A DNA stretch of 64,000 bases from NIOZ-UU13 sp964653075 (GCA_964653075.1 CAZZAX010000011.1:1-64000); one strand, 5' to 3'. Counted from the first letter of the stretch, positions 26,228-35,375 are shown. Notes: generated by a model not told the origin, from the letters alone. Translations and numbers: made by a program.

Positions 26228-27256
26228 TTAGTTTTGTTCTTCCTTTTCTTCCTGAATGTGGTTTAGCTGTAGGCCGAAGCGGTCGAGTTTTTTCTGGCCT
26301 TCATCGTATTGGCTGTAGGCGTTTCGCAGATGTTTGCCGAGTATGTCCCAGGTGCCGCTGAAGTCGGCGAAAGAGGAGTTGAGCCTTTTTAAGTTTTGCC
26401 GGATTTCGGCGGCCTGCTTTTCTATCTGCAGGCCGTGCAAACCCATAGCCACGGTCATCAGATAGGCGTATAAAAGATTGGGCGAAACGGGGATTACCTT
26501 TTTATCGAAGCAATACTGCAAAATATCCTGAGTTTCTCCGATGTATTTTACTATTGTTTCGTAATAGACGTTCTCGGCGGGTATATACATTATCGCAAAA
26601 TCAAGCGTACCCTCGGCGGGCCTTATATAGTCGGAGGCGATTTTGTCGATATGATTGTTTACATCCTTAAGAAATTGTCTGCGAAGTTTTGTTTTTTCCG
26701 CCTCTTCTTCTGTTTTTACGACTTTCTCAAAACCTGGCAGGGGAAACTTGGCATCGACGGGCACGGAGAAATCGGCCAGTTCTATCAGGGCATCAACCGT
26801 TTTGCCGTCCCTGAATGTGTACTGGAGTTTGTATCTGTCTTTGGGCAGGATATTGGCAAGGAGATTTTCGAGCGACCATTCGCCCATCTGGCCCCGGAGT
26901 TTTGGTGAGCTTAAGATGTCCTGGAGCCGTCTGACTTCTGTTCCGACCTGCATCATCTGCTTATTTGTGCCCTGCAGCTCGCCTATCTGCTTATTGAGCC
27001 GGTCGAGGACCTCCTGGCCAGCCTGCATGTTTTTGCTGATGTTGGTCTGGCCGTCCAGAAGAGATTTTTGGAGTTTGTCTTTCGTATCGTCCTGAGAGCT
27101 TTTAAGGGCCTCCAACTGCTGCTGCAAAAGGCCGATAGAGGTCTGCTGGCCTGCCATTTTCTCTGCGTTGGCGGAGTTTGTGATAATAAGCCAGACCAAA
27201 AGCCCCAAAACAGCCAATACCAGAACAATAATTACTACAGTTAAAATCAACTCCAT
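26228..27256 (-). CDS. rmuC: DNA recombination protein RmuC
   Basis: A 342-residue protein with an N-terminal membrane segment (about residues 4-25), a coiled-coil stretch (about 28-110, rich in Gln/Leu/Lys) and the RmuC nuclease-like domain. The domain shows SSPKLRGQMGEWSLENLL, LPKDRYKLQYTFRDGKTVDALIEL, VPVDAKFPLPGFEKV (about 180) and LDFAIMYIPAENVYYE. RmuC limits inversion between short inverted repeats in E. coli; its biochemical role is not settled. The ATG at 27256 follows TTGAGGAAAACT. It is probably co-transcribed with trxB. Confidence 0.93.
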   Translation of the reverse strand: MELILTVVIIVLVLAVLGLLVWLIITNSANAEKMAGQQTSIGLLQQQLEALKSSQDDTKDKLQKSLLDGQTNISKNMQAGQEVLDRLNKQIGELQGTNKQMMQVGTEVRRLQDILSSPKLRGQMGEWSLENLLANILPKDRYKLQYTFRDGKTVDALIELADFSVPVDAKFPLPGFEKVVKTEEEAEKTKLRRQFLKDVNNHIDKIASDYIRPAEGTLDFAIMYIPAENVYYETIVKYIGETQDILQYCFDKKVIPVSPNLLYAYLMTVAMGLHGLQIEKQAAEIRQNLKRLNSSFADFSGTWDILGKHLRNAYSQYDEGQKKLDRFGLQLNHIQEEKEEQN

Positions 27257-27424
27257 AGTTTTCCTCAAAAAGTAATTCTGATTATAGATTCTACAAGGCC
27301 GTTCGTCAAAGACTAAACTTGAAAGTCAAGTTGGGACAGAAAAATGTTGATATTTGGATTGAACCTTTGTATTGTCCTGATGTGGGGGAAATGATGGAAG
27401 GCGGCTCTACCCTGGCTTTTAGCG

Positions 27425-28027
27425 ATGGAAGTAATAGAATCTGTAATATTCGATTGGGGAGGTGTTCTGATAGATGATCCAGTTCCGGGTCTGATGAAAT
27501 ATTGCTCAGAAGCTTTGGCTGTGTCGAAAGAAGACTATATCAAGGCACATGACAAATTCGCGGAGGATTTCGAAAAAGGCTTAATTAATGAAGATATGTT
27601 CTGGGAAAGAATGTGCAGCGAATTAGGAGTATCGAAGCCGAAAGTTCCTTCATTATGGGCTGATGCATTCGATGCGGCATATGTGCCCAGAGAAGATATG
27701 TTTTCTTTAGCGGGGGGACTTCGTGAAAACGGCTATAAGACGGCGTTTTTGTCCAACACAGAAAAGCCGGCGATGCAGTTTTTTCATCAGCTTCGATATG
27801 ACATATTCGATGTTCTGGTCTTTTCGTGTGCCGAGGGGACAAGAAAACCCGAGAGAAGAATCTATGAACTTACCGTCCAGAGACTCGGGTCGGAAGCCGG
27901 GCAATCGTTATTCATAGACGATAAACCCGAGTATATAAACGGCGCACAACAAGCAGGGTTAAATACAATTCTATTCGAGAGTATCAGCCAGGTTAAGAAT
28001 GAGCTGACCCGGCTTGGAGTTGAGTAA
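27425..28027 (+). CDS. HAD-superfamily hydrolase
   Basis: A 200-residue haloacid-dehalogenase-type enzyme. Motif I is SVIFDWGGVLIDD (nucleophile Asp near residue 9; the usual second Asp is Gly, as in several HAD subfamilies close to the epoxide hydrolase N-terminal or YihX type). Motif II is AFLSNTEKP (about 104), motif III is GTRKPERRIYE (about 139) and motif IV is SLFIDDKPEYINGA (about 165). A small helical cap lies between motifs I and II. It probably acts as a sugar- or nucleotide-phosphate phosphatase; the missing second Asp makes phosphatase activity less certain. The homocysteine methyltransferase-like gene follows after 28 bases. Confidence 0.9.
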   Translation: MEVIESVIFDWGGVLIDDPVPGLMKYCSEALAVSKEDYIKAHDKFAEDFEKGLINEDMFWERMCSELGVSKPKVPSLWADAFDAAYVPREDMFSLAGGLRENGYKTAFLSNTEKPAMQFFHQLRYDIFDVLVFSCAEGTRKPERRIYELTVQRLGSEAGQSLFIDDKPEYINGAQQAGLNTILFESISQVKNELTRLGVE

Positions 28028-28055
28028 AGTAACCGAAGCGAGGAATGAATCACTT

Positions 28056-28934
28056 ATGAATTTATCCACGGCCTTAAAGGGAAAAAAGGTAATATTGCTT
28101 GATGGCGCTATAGGCACGCGATTGTATAAGCGCGGTTTGGTGTCTGTTGGCCGGGCCAACCTTGAGGCTCCGGAGGCTGTCCTGGAGATACACCGGGAAT
28201 ATGTGCAGTGCGGTTGTGATGCTTTGACTACAAATACGCTAACGATGAATCGTATCTATATCGAGACGCACAATGTCGGCTTATCCGTAGAAGATGTGAA
28301 TCGGGCCGGGGCTGAGCTTGCAAAGAAAGCTGTTGGCAAGGGACAATATGTGCTTGGTGATATCGGCTCAACGGGCCTACTGCTTGAGCCGTATGGTACT
28401 TATAAGGAATCGCAATTTTACGAGGCGTTTAGAGAGCAGGCGGGAATCTTAGCGGATTCCGGAGTTGACGGATTTATCATTGAGACTATGTTTGATTTAC
28501 GGGAGGCTTTGTGTGCTCTTCGTGCGTGTAAGGACAATTTCCCGCTGCCTGTGATTGCCTCGATTGCGTTTGCGAGTGAGGCGAACGGCGGGAGGACGAT
28601 GATGGGCGATTCGGCTCAGCAATGTGCGAAAGGCCTGACGGATGCCGGTGCGGATGCTATTGGCGCTAATTGCGGTGATATAGACCCGGCCCAGATGGCT
28701 GTGATTGTCTCCGGGCTTAAGTCGGCAACGTCACTGCCTGTGCTGGCGCAGCCGAATGCCGGCAAGCCCAAACTGGTTGGTAACGAGACTGTATTTGAAA
28801 TGGCCCCGGATGATTTTGCACGGGGAATTGCAGAATGCCTTTCAGCCGGGGCCCGAATTGTGGGTGGCTGCTGCGGAACAACGCCGGAGCATATCGCTGC
28901 GACAGCCGGCTTGTTAGGCAGGGAGGGGCAATGA
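28056..28934 (+). CDS. Homocysteine S-methyltransferase family protein
   Basis: A 292-residue TIM-barrel protein. It opens with KVILLDGAIGTRLYKRG, the family start. The three zinc-binding cysteines are in GANCGDIDP (about 219) and GGCCGTTPEHI (about 280). The enzyme moves a methyl group from a donor (betaine, S-methylmethionine or a folate/corrinoid partner) to homocysteine; the donor cannot be told from the sequence. The length fits a stand-alone version or the N-terminal module of MetH. The ATG at 28056 was preferred over an upstream TTG because GAGGAATGAATC precedes it. The stop overlaps the next reading frame by four bases (ATGA). Confidence 0.92.
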   Translation: MNLSTALKGKKVILLDGAIGTRLYKRGLVSVGRANLEAPEAVLEIHREYVQCGCDALTTNTLTMNRIYIETHNVGLSVEDVNRAGAELAKKAVGKGQYVLGDIGSTGLLLEPYGTYKESQFYEAFREQAGILADSGVDGFIIETMFDLREALCALRACKDNFPLPVIASIAFASEANGGRTMMGDSAQQCAKGLTDAGADAIGANCGDIDPAQMAVIVSGLKSATSLPVLAQPNAGKPKLVGNETVFEMAPDDFARGIAECLSAGARIVGGCCGTTPEHIAATAGLLGREGQ

Positions 28935-29437
28935 AGGCGGTATGTTTACATGATAAGGGTACGATAGAGACATTTCTCCGCGGCAATGTGTTTCTTAATA
29001 TTTATAGTCTTGGTGACCTTGACGATTTTTTCTGGCCATACACTACATGGTATGCGTTGACCGACTCAACAGGCGTCAAGGCCATAGCACTGATGTACAC
29101 GGGTGGAAGTTTACCGTGTCTTCATGCCCTTGCAAAAGATGACAAAGCAATTTACACGGAAGAGCTTTTGCGTTGTTTGATTCCCATTTTACCTCGTCGA
29201 ATCGGCGCCCACCTGATGTCAGGTTCGTAGAGTATATTGGCGGAGAGTTATCATTTACGTCCTTACGGCAGGCATTACAGGATGGCTTTGACAGATAAAT
29301 CGTTATTAAGCGAAATAGACCATATCGGCCTTAACGTAAAAGCGGACAATGCAAGTGCAATCAGGTGCTATGAAAAATTGGGCTTTGAGGTTATTGGTTC
29401 TTACGGCGAATTCGAAGTTGAGCTTAAGACGTCTTAA
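28931..29437 (+). pseudogene. GNAT-type acetyltransferase, broken by a stop and an internal deletion
   Basis: The frame starts with ATG overlapping the stop of the previous gene and reads MKAVCLHDKGTIETFLRGN, then an N-terminal half (SLGDLDDFFWPYTTWYAL, HALAKDD) of about 99 residues. A TAG at 29228-29230 interrupts it. The same frame continues with SYHLRPYGRHYRMALTDKSLL and then directly with the GNAT C-terminus HIGLNVKADNASAIRCYEKLGFEVIGSYGEFEVEL. The acetyl-CoA motif (R/Q-x-x-G-x-G/A) and about 100 residues around it are missing. Both a nonsense codon and a deletion make it non-functional. Confidence 0.85.
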
Positions 29438-29645
29438 AAGTGCGTGTTTGCGTATATAGAAAAGTATCATTTTTGTGATTCTGTCGGAGAAAAATAGATT
29501 TAGTGTGTTGAATGCGGTCAACTTAAATATTTTTTTGGATTTTTCCCGCTAACCGCAATAAAGTCACCTTCCAAAATCGTCTTTAACTGTATGTATCCGA
29601 TATAGCAGCACAATGACAGACTATATTTTTTGAAAGGAGCGATAA

Positions 29646-30374
29646 ATGTTAAAGAAGATTTTGCTGGTTATTGCAGTGGTGGTTATATCAGCAGCAGTCG
29701 TTGAGAGCTTAACGGCCCAGCCGAGACCGCGAGGCGGAGATTTCGGCGGCAGGCGGGGGGGTAGGGGATTCTCGGCCGCACCTCAACAAAATCCACCTAC
29801 GGCGGTGAACGAAGAAGAGAAGAAAATTTTGAGCGTGCTTGATGATATGGACCGAAACCAGCGTGGAGGGAATATGAACGTGCCGATGGAGGACGGTCGA
29901 ATACTGCGGTTGCTTACCGAGGCAATTGGCGCCAAACATGTTGTCGAGATCGGCACTTCCAACGGGTACTCGGGAATCTGGTTCTGTCTTGCTCTGCGGG
30001 CCACAGGCGGCAAGCTCACCACGCACGATATCGACGAGGGGCGGGCAGCAATGGCTCGTGAGAACTTCAAACGTGCCGGTGTCGATAATATCGTTACACT
30101 CGTTATGGGTGATGCCCACGAGACGGTTAAAAATATCAAAGACCCGATTGACGTTCTTTTCATTGATGCGGACAAACCCGGTTATATTGATTACTTACAA
30201 AAGCTTCTGCCGTTGGTGCGTCCGGGCGGATTGATTCTGGGCCACAATGTAAATATGGGCTCACAGATGCAGGATTACATTAAGGCCATAACTACAGATG
30301 GCAACCTGGAGACGGTTTTTCAGGGTCAGGGTCAGGGCCTTGGTATTACGCTGAAAAAACGCCTGAGCAAATAA
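29646..30374 (+). CDS. Exported class I SAM-dependent O-methyltransferase
   Basis: A 242-residue protein. The N-terminus MLKKILLVIAVVVISAAVVESLTAQ is a clear Sec signal (cleavage likely after LTA), followed by a Gly/Arg-rich linker (about residues 26-46). The catalytic domain (about 55-242) is a caffeoyl-CoA-type O-methyltransferase: RLLTEAIGAKHVVEIGTSNGYSG (motif I, about 92-104), LTTHDIDEGR, VMGDAHETV, IDVLFIDADKPGYIDYL (metal-binding Asp pair, about 172-180) and GGLILGHNVNMG. Nearly all relatives I know are cytoplasmic because the methyl donor is there, so the export signal is odd. AAAGGAGCGATAA precedes the start. Confidence 0.87.
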   Translation: MLKKILLVIAVVVISAAVVESLTAQPRPRGGDFGGRRGGRGFSAAPQQNPPTAVNEEEKKILSVLDDMDRNQRGGNMNVPMEDGRILRLLTEAIGAKHVVEIGTSNGYSGIWFCLALRATGGKLTTHDIDEGRAAMARENFKRAGVDNIVTLVMGDAHETVKNIKDPIDVLFIDADKPGYIDYLQKLLPLVRPGGLILGHNVNMGSQMQDYIKAITTDGNLETVFQGQGQGLGITLKKRLSK

Positions 30375-30410
30375 CTGAATCGTTGTTAATATTGGATGGA
30401 TTTTGCGATT

Positions 30411-31340
30411 ATGTCTTTAGAAAGAAAAGAACTTTCACGCCGTAGTTTTCTGGCGCATGGTATCGGTGTTGCTGCCGGTGTCTGTGTCTGTGCCGGGGCG
30501 ACCTTGACATCATGCCGTTATACTTTAAAAACATCAGCGTCGAAGCCCAATGCCCGGACGAGATTTGGATTTACGACCTATCAGTGGGGCAAAGACTGGG
30601 ACATCCCGACATTGATTGCCAACTGCTGTACGGCCAGGGCGTTCGGCGTTGAGCTGCGAACAAGCCAGTCCTATGCTCACGGTGTTGAGCTTGAACTTGA
30701 CGCACAGCAGCGCCGCGAAGTACGGAAACAATTTGAGGACAGCCCTGTGACGTTAGTGGGTCTTGCCACGAGTGAGAGGTATGATTGGCCGGATTCTGCG
30801 AAGCTTGAAGCGGCGATTGAAAATACCAAGGCTTATATCAAGCTAAGCCGTGATATAGGTTCAAGCGGTGTCAGGATTTTCCCGAACAGTTTTCACAAGG
30901 GCGTTCCGAAAGATAAGACTATTGAGCAAATCAGCAAATCGCTGAATATTGTGGGAGCCTTTGCTGGTGACTATGGCCAGCAAGTTCGCCTCGAAGCGCA
31001 CGGCAACGCGGGTGAGCTGCCGACACTAAGGGCGATTATGGACCGCGTTGAGAAGCCGAGCGTCCGGATTAAACTCAACTCCGATAAGAGGGATACAGCG
31101 GGCAACGGATTCGAGCACAATTTCAGCCTGGTCAGGGATTATCTGGGTGATACGCTGCATTTGCATAATCTCAAAGACACTGGATTTCCTTATCAGCTTC
31201 AAATGGACCTGCTGGTAAAAATGGGCTGGAAAGGCTGGCAATTGCTGGAGGTAAGCGATAAGGTTCCCGACCGTGTCCAGGCGTTGATTGAACAGCGGCG
31301 GATCTGGGATGGGCTTCTGGACAAGTCCCTGAACGCATGA
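30411..31340 (+). CDS. Tat-exported sugar phosphate isomerase/epimerase-like TIM-barrel protein
   Basis: About 309 residues. It starts MSLERKELSRRSFLAHGIG, a twin-arginine signal ending in a hydrophobic run and CVCAGATLTSC. The rest is a xylose-isomerase-like AP endonuclease 2 fold: RFGFTTYQWGKDWD, VELRTSQSYAHGVEL, GVRIFPNSFHKG, RLEAHGNAGELPTL (about residue 205) and LHLHNLKDTG (about 260), with metal-binding Glu/Asp/His in the usual places. Exported members are common in Planctomycetes; their substrates are mostly unknown. An ATG at 30396 would add five residues. It follows the methyltransferase gene by about 36 bases and is likely in one transcript with it. Confidence 0.88.
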   Translation: MSLERKELSRRSFLAHGIGVAAGVCVCAGATLTSCRYTLKTSASKPNARTRFGFTTYQWGKDWDIPTLIANCCTARAFGVELRTSQSYAHGVELELDAQQRREVRKQFEDSPVTLVGLATSERYDWPDSAKLEAAIENTKAYIKLSRDIGSSGVRIFPNSFHKGVPKDKTIEQISKSLNIVGAFAGDYGQQVRLEAHGNAGELPTLRAIMDRVEKPSVRIKLNSDKRDTAGNGFEHNFSLVRDYLGDTLHLHNLKDTGFPYQLQMDLLVKMGWKGWQLLEVSDKVPDRVQALIEQRRIWDGLLDKSLNA

Positions 31341-31474
31341 GGAAAAGATACTGAATCGAATGAGTAATACTGAGGCTCCGGAATTGACCAGATGGCTTCT
31401 GACATATGATAAAGTGCATCTTGCTGTTAGGGCGTGCAACCATTAAAGTTGGGGGTAGTTTAAGGACAATAAGA

Positions 31475-32821
31475 ATGCCAAAGGAAGAATTGCAGCGAGG
31501 ATTCGGTCTATCGACTTCGACCTACGTGGTGATTGCCAGCATGGTTGGTACAGGAATTCTGGTCTCACCCGGATACATGATGGCTTCGCTCCAGAACTAC
31601 CCCGTAATATTCGGGCTTTGGGCCCTTGGTGGTTTGTTGGCTATATGTGGTGCTCTTTGTGTGGCGGAGCTGGCAGCCGCTCTGCCCCGGGCGGGCGGAG
31701 AGTACGTTTACCTTCGCGAAGCATACGGTCCGATGCCTGCTTTTCTATCCGGTTGGACGTCATTTTTTCTGGGTTTTTCCGCGCCGTTGGCGGTGGCAGG
31801 CTATATTTCGGCTAAGTACCTTTTAACGCCGTTCGGATTGGCCGAAAATGAAACTGGACACCTTGTCCGGATTATTGCAGCGATAATTATCATTGCAATC
31901 ACTCTGCCGAATCTTTTTGGTCACCGTCAGTCCGCCTGGACGCAAAATCTCACTACGCTTCTCAAATTCGGCTTGTTCGTTTTTCTGGTATTGTTGGCGT
32001 TTCTGTTCGGCAGAGGACAGATGGCAAACATTGCCGGAGGACAGTCGATAGGGAAGGTAAAGTTTGGGACTGCCATTGCGCAATTGTTCTACGTCATGTT
32101 TGCCTACAGCGGCTGGAACGCCGCCGGCTATCTGGCCGGTGAGGTTAAGAATCCCGCTAAAACTTTACCACGGTCGCTGCTGCTAGGCGCGGGGTTGGTT
32201 GTTGTTTTGTATCTGGCTTTGAATCTTGTTTTCGCCTACGCGGTACCTCTGGCCGATGTAGAAATTGACACCGCACTGGAAGAGCGAATCCCACAAATCG
32301 CGGTCGAAAATCTTTTTGGGCCGCAAGTTTCCAGCGTCTTCTCCGTTTTGCTGGGGTTGACGTTTTTGGCTACGGTGAGCGCTTTTATTATCACCGGCCC
32401 ACGGATTTACTACGCCATGGCAAGGGACGGATTGTTTCCATCCACAGCGGGGCGTATTAGCTCCCGGGGGGGAATTCCTGTTTACGCGATGCTGGCGCAG
32501 AGCATCTGTGCAATTGTTATTCTGTTTGTGACGAAATTCAATGAACTTTACCAATACGCTTCGGTGGGCTTATCGCTGTTTGCGCTTCTTTTTGTGGGTG
32601 CAGTGTATGTCCTTAGATTGCGCCAGCCGGACATGGAAAGGCCATTTCGTGTGCCTGGGTATCCTGTTGTTCCGGCGATCTTCATGGCCGCTATTCTTTT
32701 CGCGGCTGTATTTGCGTTCAAGGAGTGGCCGAGACCTTCGATTTACAGTCTCGGCAGCATCCTCCTGGGTATCCCGGTCTATTACATTTGGTCTTTTGTT
32801 TGCCGTCGAGGAGATACATAG
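31475..32821 (+). CDS. Amino-acid permease (APC superfamily)
   Basis: A 448-residue transporter with about 12 membrane spans. The first span holds the APC motif GLSTSTYVVIASMVGTGILVSPGYM (about residues 11-35); later parts include GGEYVYLREAYGPMPAFLSGW (about 70-95), FYVMFAYSGWNAAGYLAGEVKNPAKTLPRSLLLG (about 205-240) and YYAMARDGLFP (about 318). These are typical of amino-acid or polyamine uptake or exchange proteins of the LAT/YfnA type. AAGGACAATAAG precedes the ATG. The frame is open 69 bases further upstream without family similarity. The substrate is not known. Confidence 0.92.
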   Translation: MPKEELQRGFGLSTSTYVVIASMVGTGILVSPGYMMASLQNYPVIFGLWALGGLLAICGALCVAELAAALPRAGGEYVYLREAYGPMPAFLSGWTSFFLGFSAPLAVAGYISAKYLLTPFGLAENETGHLVRIIAAIIIIAITLPNLFGHRQSAWTQNLTTLLKFGLFVFLVLLAFLFGRGQMANIAGGQSIGKVKFGTAIAQLFYVMFAYSGWNAAGYLAGEVKNPAKTLPRSLLLGAGLVVVLYLALNLVFAYAVPLADVEIDTALEERIPQIAVENLFGPQVSSVFSVLLGLTFLATVSAFIITGPRIYYAMARDGLFPSTAGRISSRGGIPVYAMLAQSICAIVILFVTKFNELYQYASVGLSLFALLFVGAVYVLRLRQPDMERPFRVPGYPVVPAIFMAAILFAAVFAFKEWPRPSIYSLGSILLGIPVYYIWSFVCRRGDT

Positions 32822-32965
32822 CAACAAGTTATGCGAATGTATGAAAGTTTGGAAAGAAGAGTTCTGTTTCCAAATCCGATATTAGGTAAATGTCGTGCTT
32901 TTGTGAGGAAATCCTCCTTGTTATCCTTTTCACGAGTTTCTGTGCATATTATCCAACGATTTTCC

Positions 32966-32995
32966 TTGACGACAAGGCAGATGATTTGGTATAAG
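32966..32995 (+). promoter_or_regulatory. Candidate sigma-70 promoter
   Basis: TTGACG at 32966-32971 and TATAAG at 32990-32995 are separated by 18 bases. This is close to the consensus (TTGACA-17-TATAAT). It would start a transcript toward the modular protein gene at 33252, with a leader of about 250 bases that includes the small reading frame at 33099. Confidence 0.5.
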
Positions 32996-33098
32996 TAGAA
33001 TCGGTAAGGTTTATGCCCGTTCAGCTTTAGCCTCTGCGGTTTTGAGGTCATCCTGTGGGCGCATATTATGTAATTTTTCAAATAGAGGAGGAGTTATT

Positions 33099-33119
33099 AT
33101 GCAAGGTACGGAGTTTTAA
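33099..33119 (+). other. Mini-ORF of six codons with strong ribosome site
   Basis: ATG-CAA-GGT-ACG-GAG-TTT-TAA is preceded by AGAGGAGGAGTTATT, an almost perfect Shine-Dalgarno site. The site resembles the start regions of the second and third modular genes (GAAGGAGAATTATTATG, GAAGGAGGATTGTTATG). It is either a leader peptide or the leftover start of a lost paralogue. Confidence 0.3.
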
Positions 33120-33251
33120 GTGCCCTGTGCTTTGTGGCAAAGAGTTCCACATTTCGATTAGCAAATAATATATTAGTGAGGGATAGTGAGTGTTTTGATG
33201 TATAGTCAGAGAAGAATTTTAATTTTATACATTGGTAATAAAGGAGAGAAA

Positions 33252-35375
33252 ATGATTATTCAAAGGTTCGTGACATTCGGAATGCTTATAGCTTTAGTTT
33301 TCGTCTCAGTATTTTCTACGCCAGTTGACGCACAGACATATTTCTCTGACGACTTCGAGAATCCTGCGGAGTCTGAGGACAAATGGGAAGTAATTACCGG
33401 GGATTGGCAGGTTGCCGATGGTGTATACCACCAGCTCAGCACGGCTAATCCATGGTTAACGTCAATGGTTGCAGCGGATAAATGGAACGATGAATGGGTA
33501 GAATACACTATTGAATTCATGGTAAAGCCACTTACCGAAGGAGATGCTCCTGTTAATGTGCTCTTCAGAGTCCAGGACCCGGTGCCGACGGTTTGGGCTG
33601 ACCGAAATGGGCCTAGTACCCATATGTATAGATGGATAGTGAACGGCTGGACGAATACGGAGTCCAGACCATACATATACAATGAGGGTACGAGTCAGAT
33701 GCTGGCTCAGACAAATAACTCATTGGAAGTGGGAAGCTGGCATAATATTAAGCTGGTGGTTACCAAGACAGGGCTTGCCGGATATGTGAATGATGTTGAA
33801 ATGTTCGATGTTCAACATGCCGAATGGACTGACGGGAGGGTAGGGCTTCACGCTTACAGCGGCATGATGGACTTTGATGATTTCATTGTATACGGACCAG
33901 CAGGGCGTAAAAGTTTTCCGGTTACCTCCGGTCCGACACCCAAGAACGGTGCGCTTATCGAAGAAACGTGGGTAAACATGAGCTGGAGGCCCGGGGATTT
34001 TGCCGTGTCCCATGATTTTTACATCGGGACCGACTTCGACGAGGTCAACAACGGTGCCGAAGGGACGTTTGCCGGCAACACGAGCAGCAATTTTCAGGTC
34101 GTTGGCTTTCCCGGTTTCCCGATACCGGAGGGTCTGCAGCCCGGCACGACCTACTACTGGCGTGTTGACGAGGTCAATGACCTTGACCCAAATAGTCCAT
34201 GGAAGGGTGAAGTCTGGAGTTTTGCGATTGCCCCCAAAACCGCCTATGAGCCCAACCCGGCTGATGGTGCCGAGTTGGTAGATCCGGATGTGCAACTAAG
34301 CTGGATCCCGGGTTTCGGTTCTAAATTGCACACCGTGTATTTCGGTGACAATTTCGACGATGTTAACGATGCAACAGGCGGTCAGGCTCAGGGAACTGCG
34401 ACTTATACTCCCGGCACAGTTAAAATGGCCAAGACTTACTACTGGCGTGTTGATGAGTTCGATATTGTCGAAACGCATAAAGGCGCCGTCTGGAGCTTTA
34501 CAACTGAAGGTGCTGTCGGAAGCCCAGATCCAGCAAAAGGTGCCGTGGATGTTACACAGACACCTGTTCTGACCTGGATTCCGGGAGTCTTCGCCGATTC
34601 ACATGAGGTATATTTTGGCGCTGATGCAGAAGCTGTGAAGAATGCAGATACAAGCTCGCCTGAGTATAAAGGCAGTGGAAACCTTGGTTCCGAGAGCTAT
34701 GAACCCGGACAGCTAGAATGGAATGCTACTTACTACTGGCGGATTGACGAGGCCAATAGCACCAATAACGACAGTCCGTGGACAGGACTACTCTGGAGCT
34801 TCACTACGGCCAATTTCCTTATCATAGACGATTTTGAGAGCTACAACGACCTTGATCCCGCGGACCCGGATAGCAACAGGATATTTAATGCCTGGATAGA
34901 TGGATTCGACAATCCGGCTATCAACGGTTCTATCGTTGGTTATGCCAATCCTCCGTTTGCTGAGAGAACTATAGTTCACGGTGGCAGCCAGTCGATGCCG
35001 TTTGAATACAACAATGCTGTTGGCAAATCCGAGGCGACTTTGACTTTGACTACGACGCGTGACTGGACAGTGAATGGTGTTGATACACTGACAATCTGGT
35101 TCAGAGGCAGTGCGGGTAACGCTGCTGAGAATTTGTATGTTGCCCTTAATGGTAATGCGGTGGTCAATCATGACAATCCTGATGCGGTACTGAGAACTTC
35201 CTGGACACGCTGGAATATCAAACTTCAGGCCTTTACCGGCCAAGGAGTGAACCTCGCCAATGTTAATTCGATTACTCTTGGTCTCGGCAATAAGAATAAT
35301 CCTGTTGCCGGTGGTTCAGGGATGATGTACTTCGATGATATTCGTCTTTACAAGCCGGCGGAACCGGCACAGTAA
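33252..35375 (+). CDS. Secreted modular protein: DUF1080-like head, three Ig-like repeats, CBM-like tail
   Basis: About 707 residues. It has a Sec signal (about residues 5-26, ending VDAQ) and a concanavalin-like head (about 28-215) starting YFSDDFENPAESEDKWEV, resembling DUF1080/3-keto-disaccharide hydrolase domains. Three Ig/Fn3-like repeats of about 95 residues follow (about 225-520), each ending in a TYYWR(V/I)DE...WSF pattern. The tail (about 525-700) runs DDFESYNDL...GGSQSMP...YFDDIRLYKP, a jelly-roll-like presumed glycan-binding module. No catalytic residues are obvious, and no sortase, PEP-CTERM or T9SS tail was seen. It is the first of three tandem paralogues. GGAGAGAAA precedes the ATG. 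It likely binds polysaccharide outside the cell. Confidence 0.8.
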   Translation: MIIQRFVTFGMLIALVFVSVFSTPVDAQTYFSDDFENPAESEDKWEVITGDWQVADGVYHQLSTANPWLTSMVAADKWNDEWVEYTIEFMVKPLTEGDAPVNVLFRVQDPVPTVWADRNGPSTHMYRWIVNGWTNTESRPYIYNEGTSQMLAQTNNSLEVGSWHNIKLVVTKTGLAGYVNDVEMFDVQHAEWTDGRVGLHAYSGMMDFDDFIVYGPAGRKSFPVTSGPTPKNGALIEETWVNMSWRPGDFAVSHDFYIGTDFDEVNNGAEGTFAGNTSSNFQVVGFPGFPIPEGLQPGTTYYWRVDEVNDLDPNSPWKGEVWSFAIAPKTAYEPNPADGAELVDPDVQLSWIPGFGSKLHTVYFGDNFDDVNDATGGQAQGTATYTPGTVKMAKTYYWRVDEFDIVETHKGAVWSFTTEGAVGSPDPAKGAVDVTQTPVLTWIPGVFADSHEVYFGADAEAVKNADTSSPEYKGSGNLGSESYEPGQLEWNATYYWRIDEANSTNNDSPWTGLLWSFTTANFLIIDDFESYNDLDPADPDSNRIFNAWIDGFDNPAINGSIVGYANPPFAERTIVHGGSQSMPFEYNNAVGKSEATLTLTTTRDWTVNGVDTLTIWFRGSAGNAAENLYVALNGNAVVNHDNPDAVLRTSWTRWNIKLQAFTGQGVNLANVNSITLGLGNKNNPVAGGSGMMYFDDIRLYKPAEPAQ

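Larger units (their letters stand above)
32822..33251. other. Intergenic region before the modular-protein cluster
   Basis: No gene of normal size lies here. The region holds a sigma-70-like promoter (32966-32995) and a six-codon reading frame with an excellent ribosome site (33099-33119). It is the only long gap before the three tandem secreted proteins and probably holds their control region. Confidence 0.6.
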
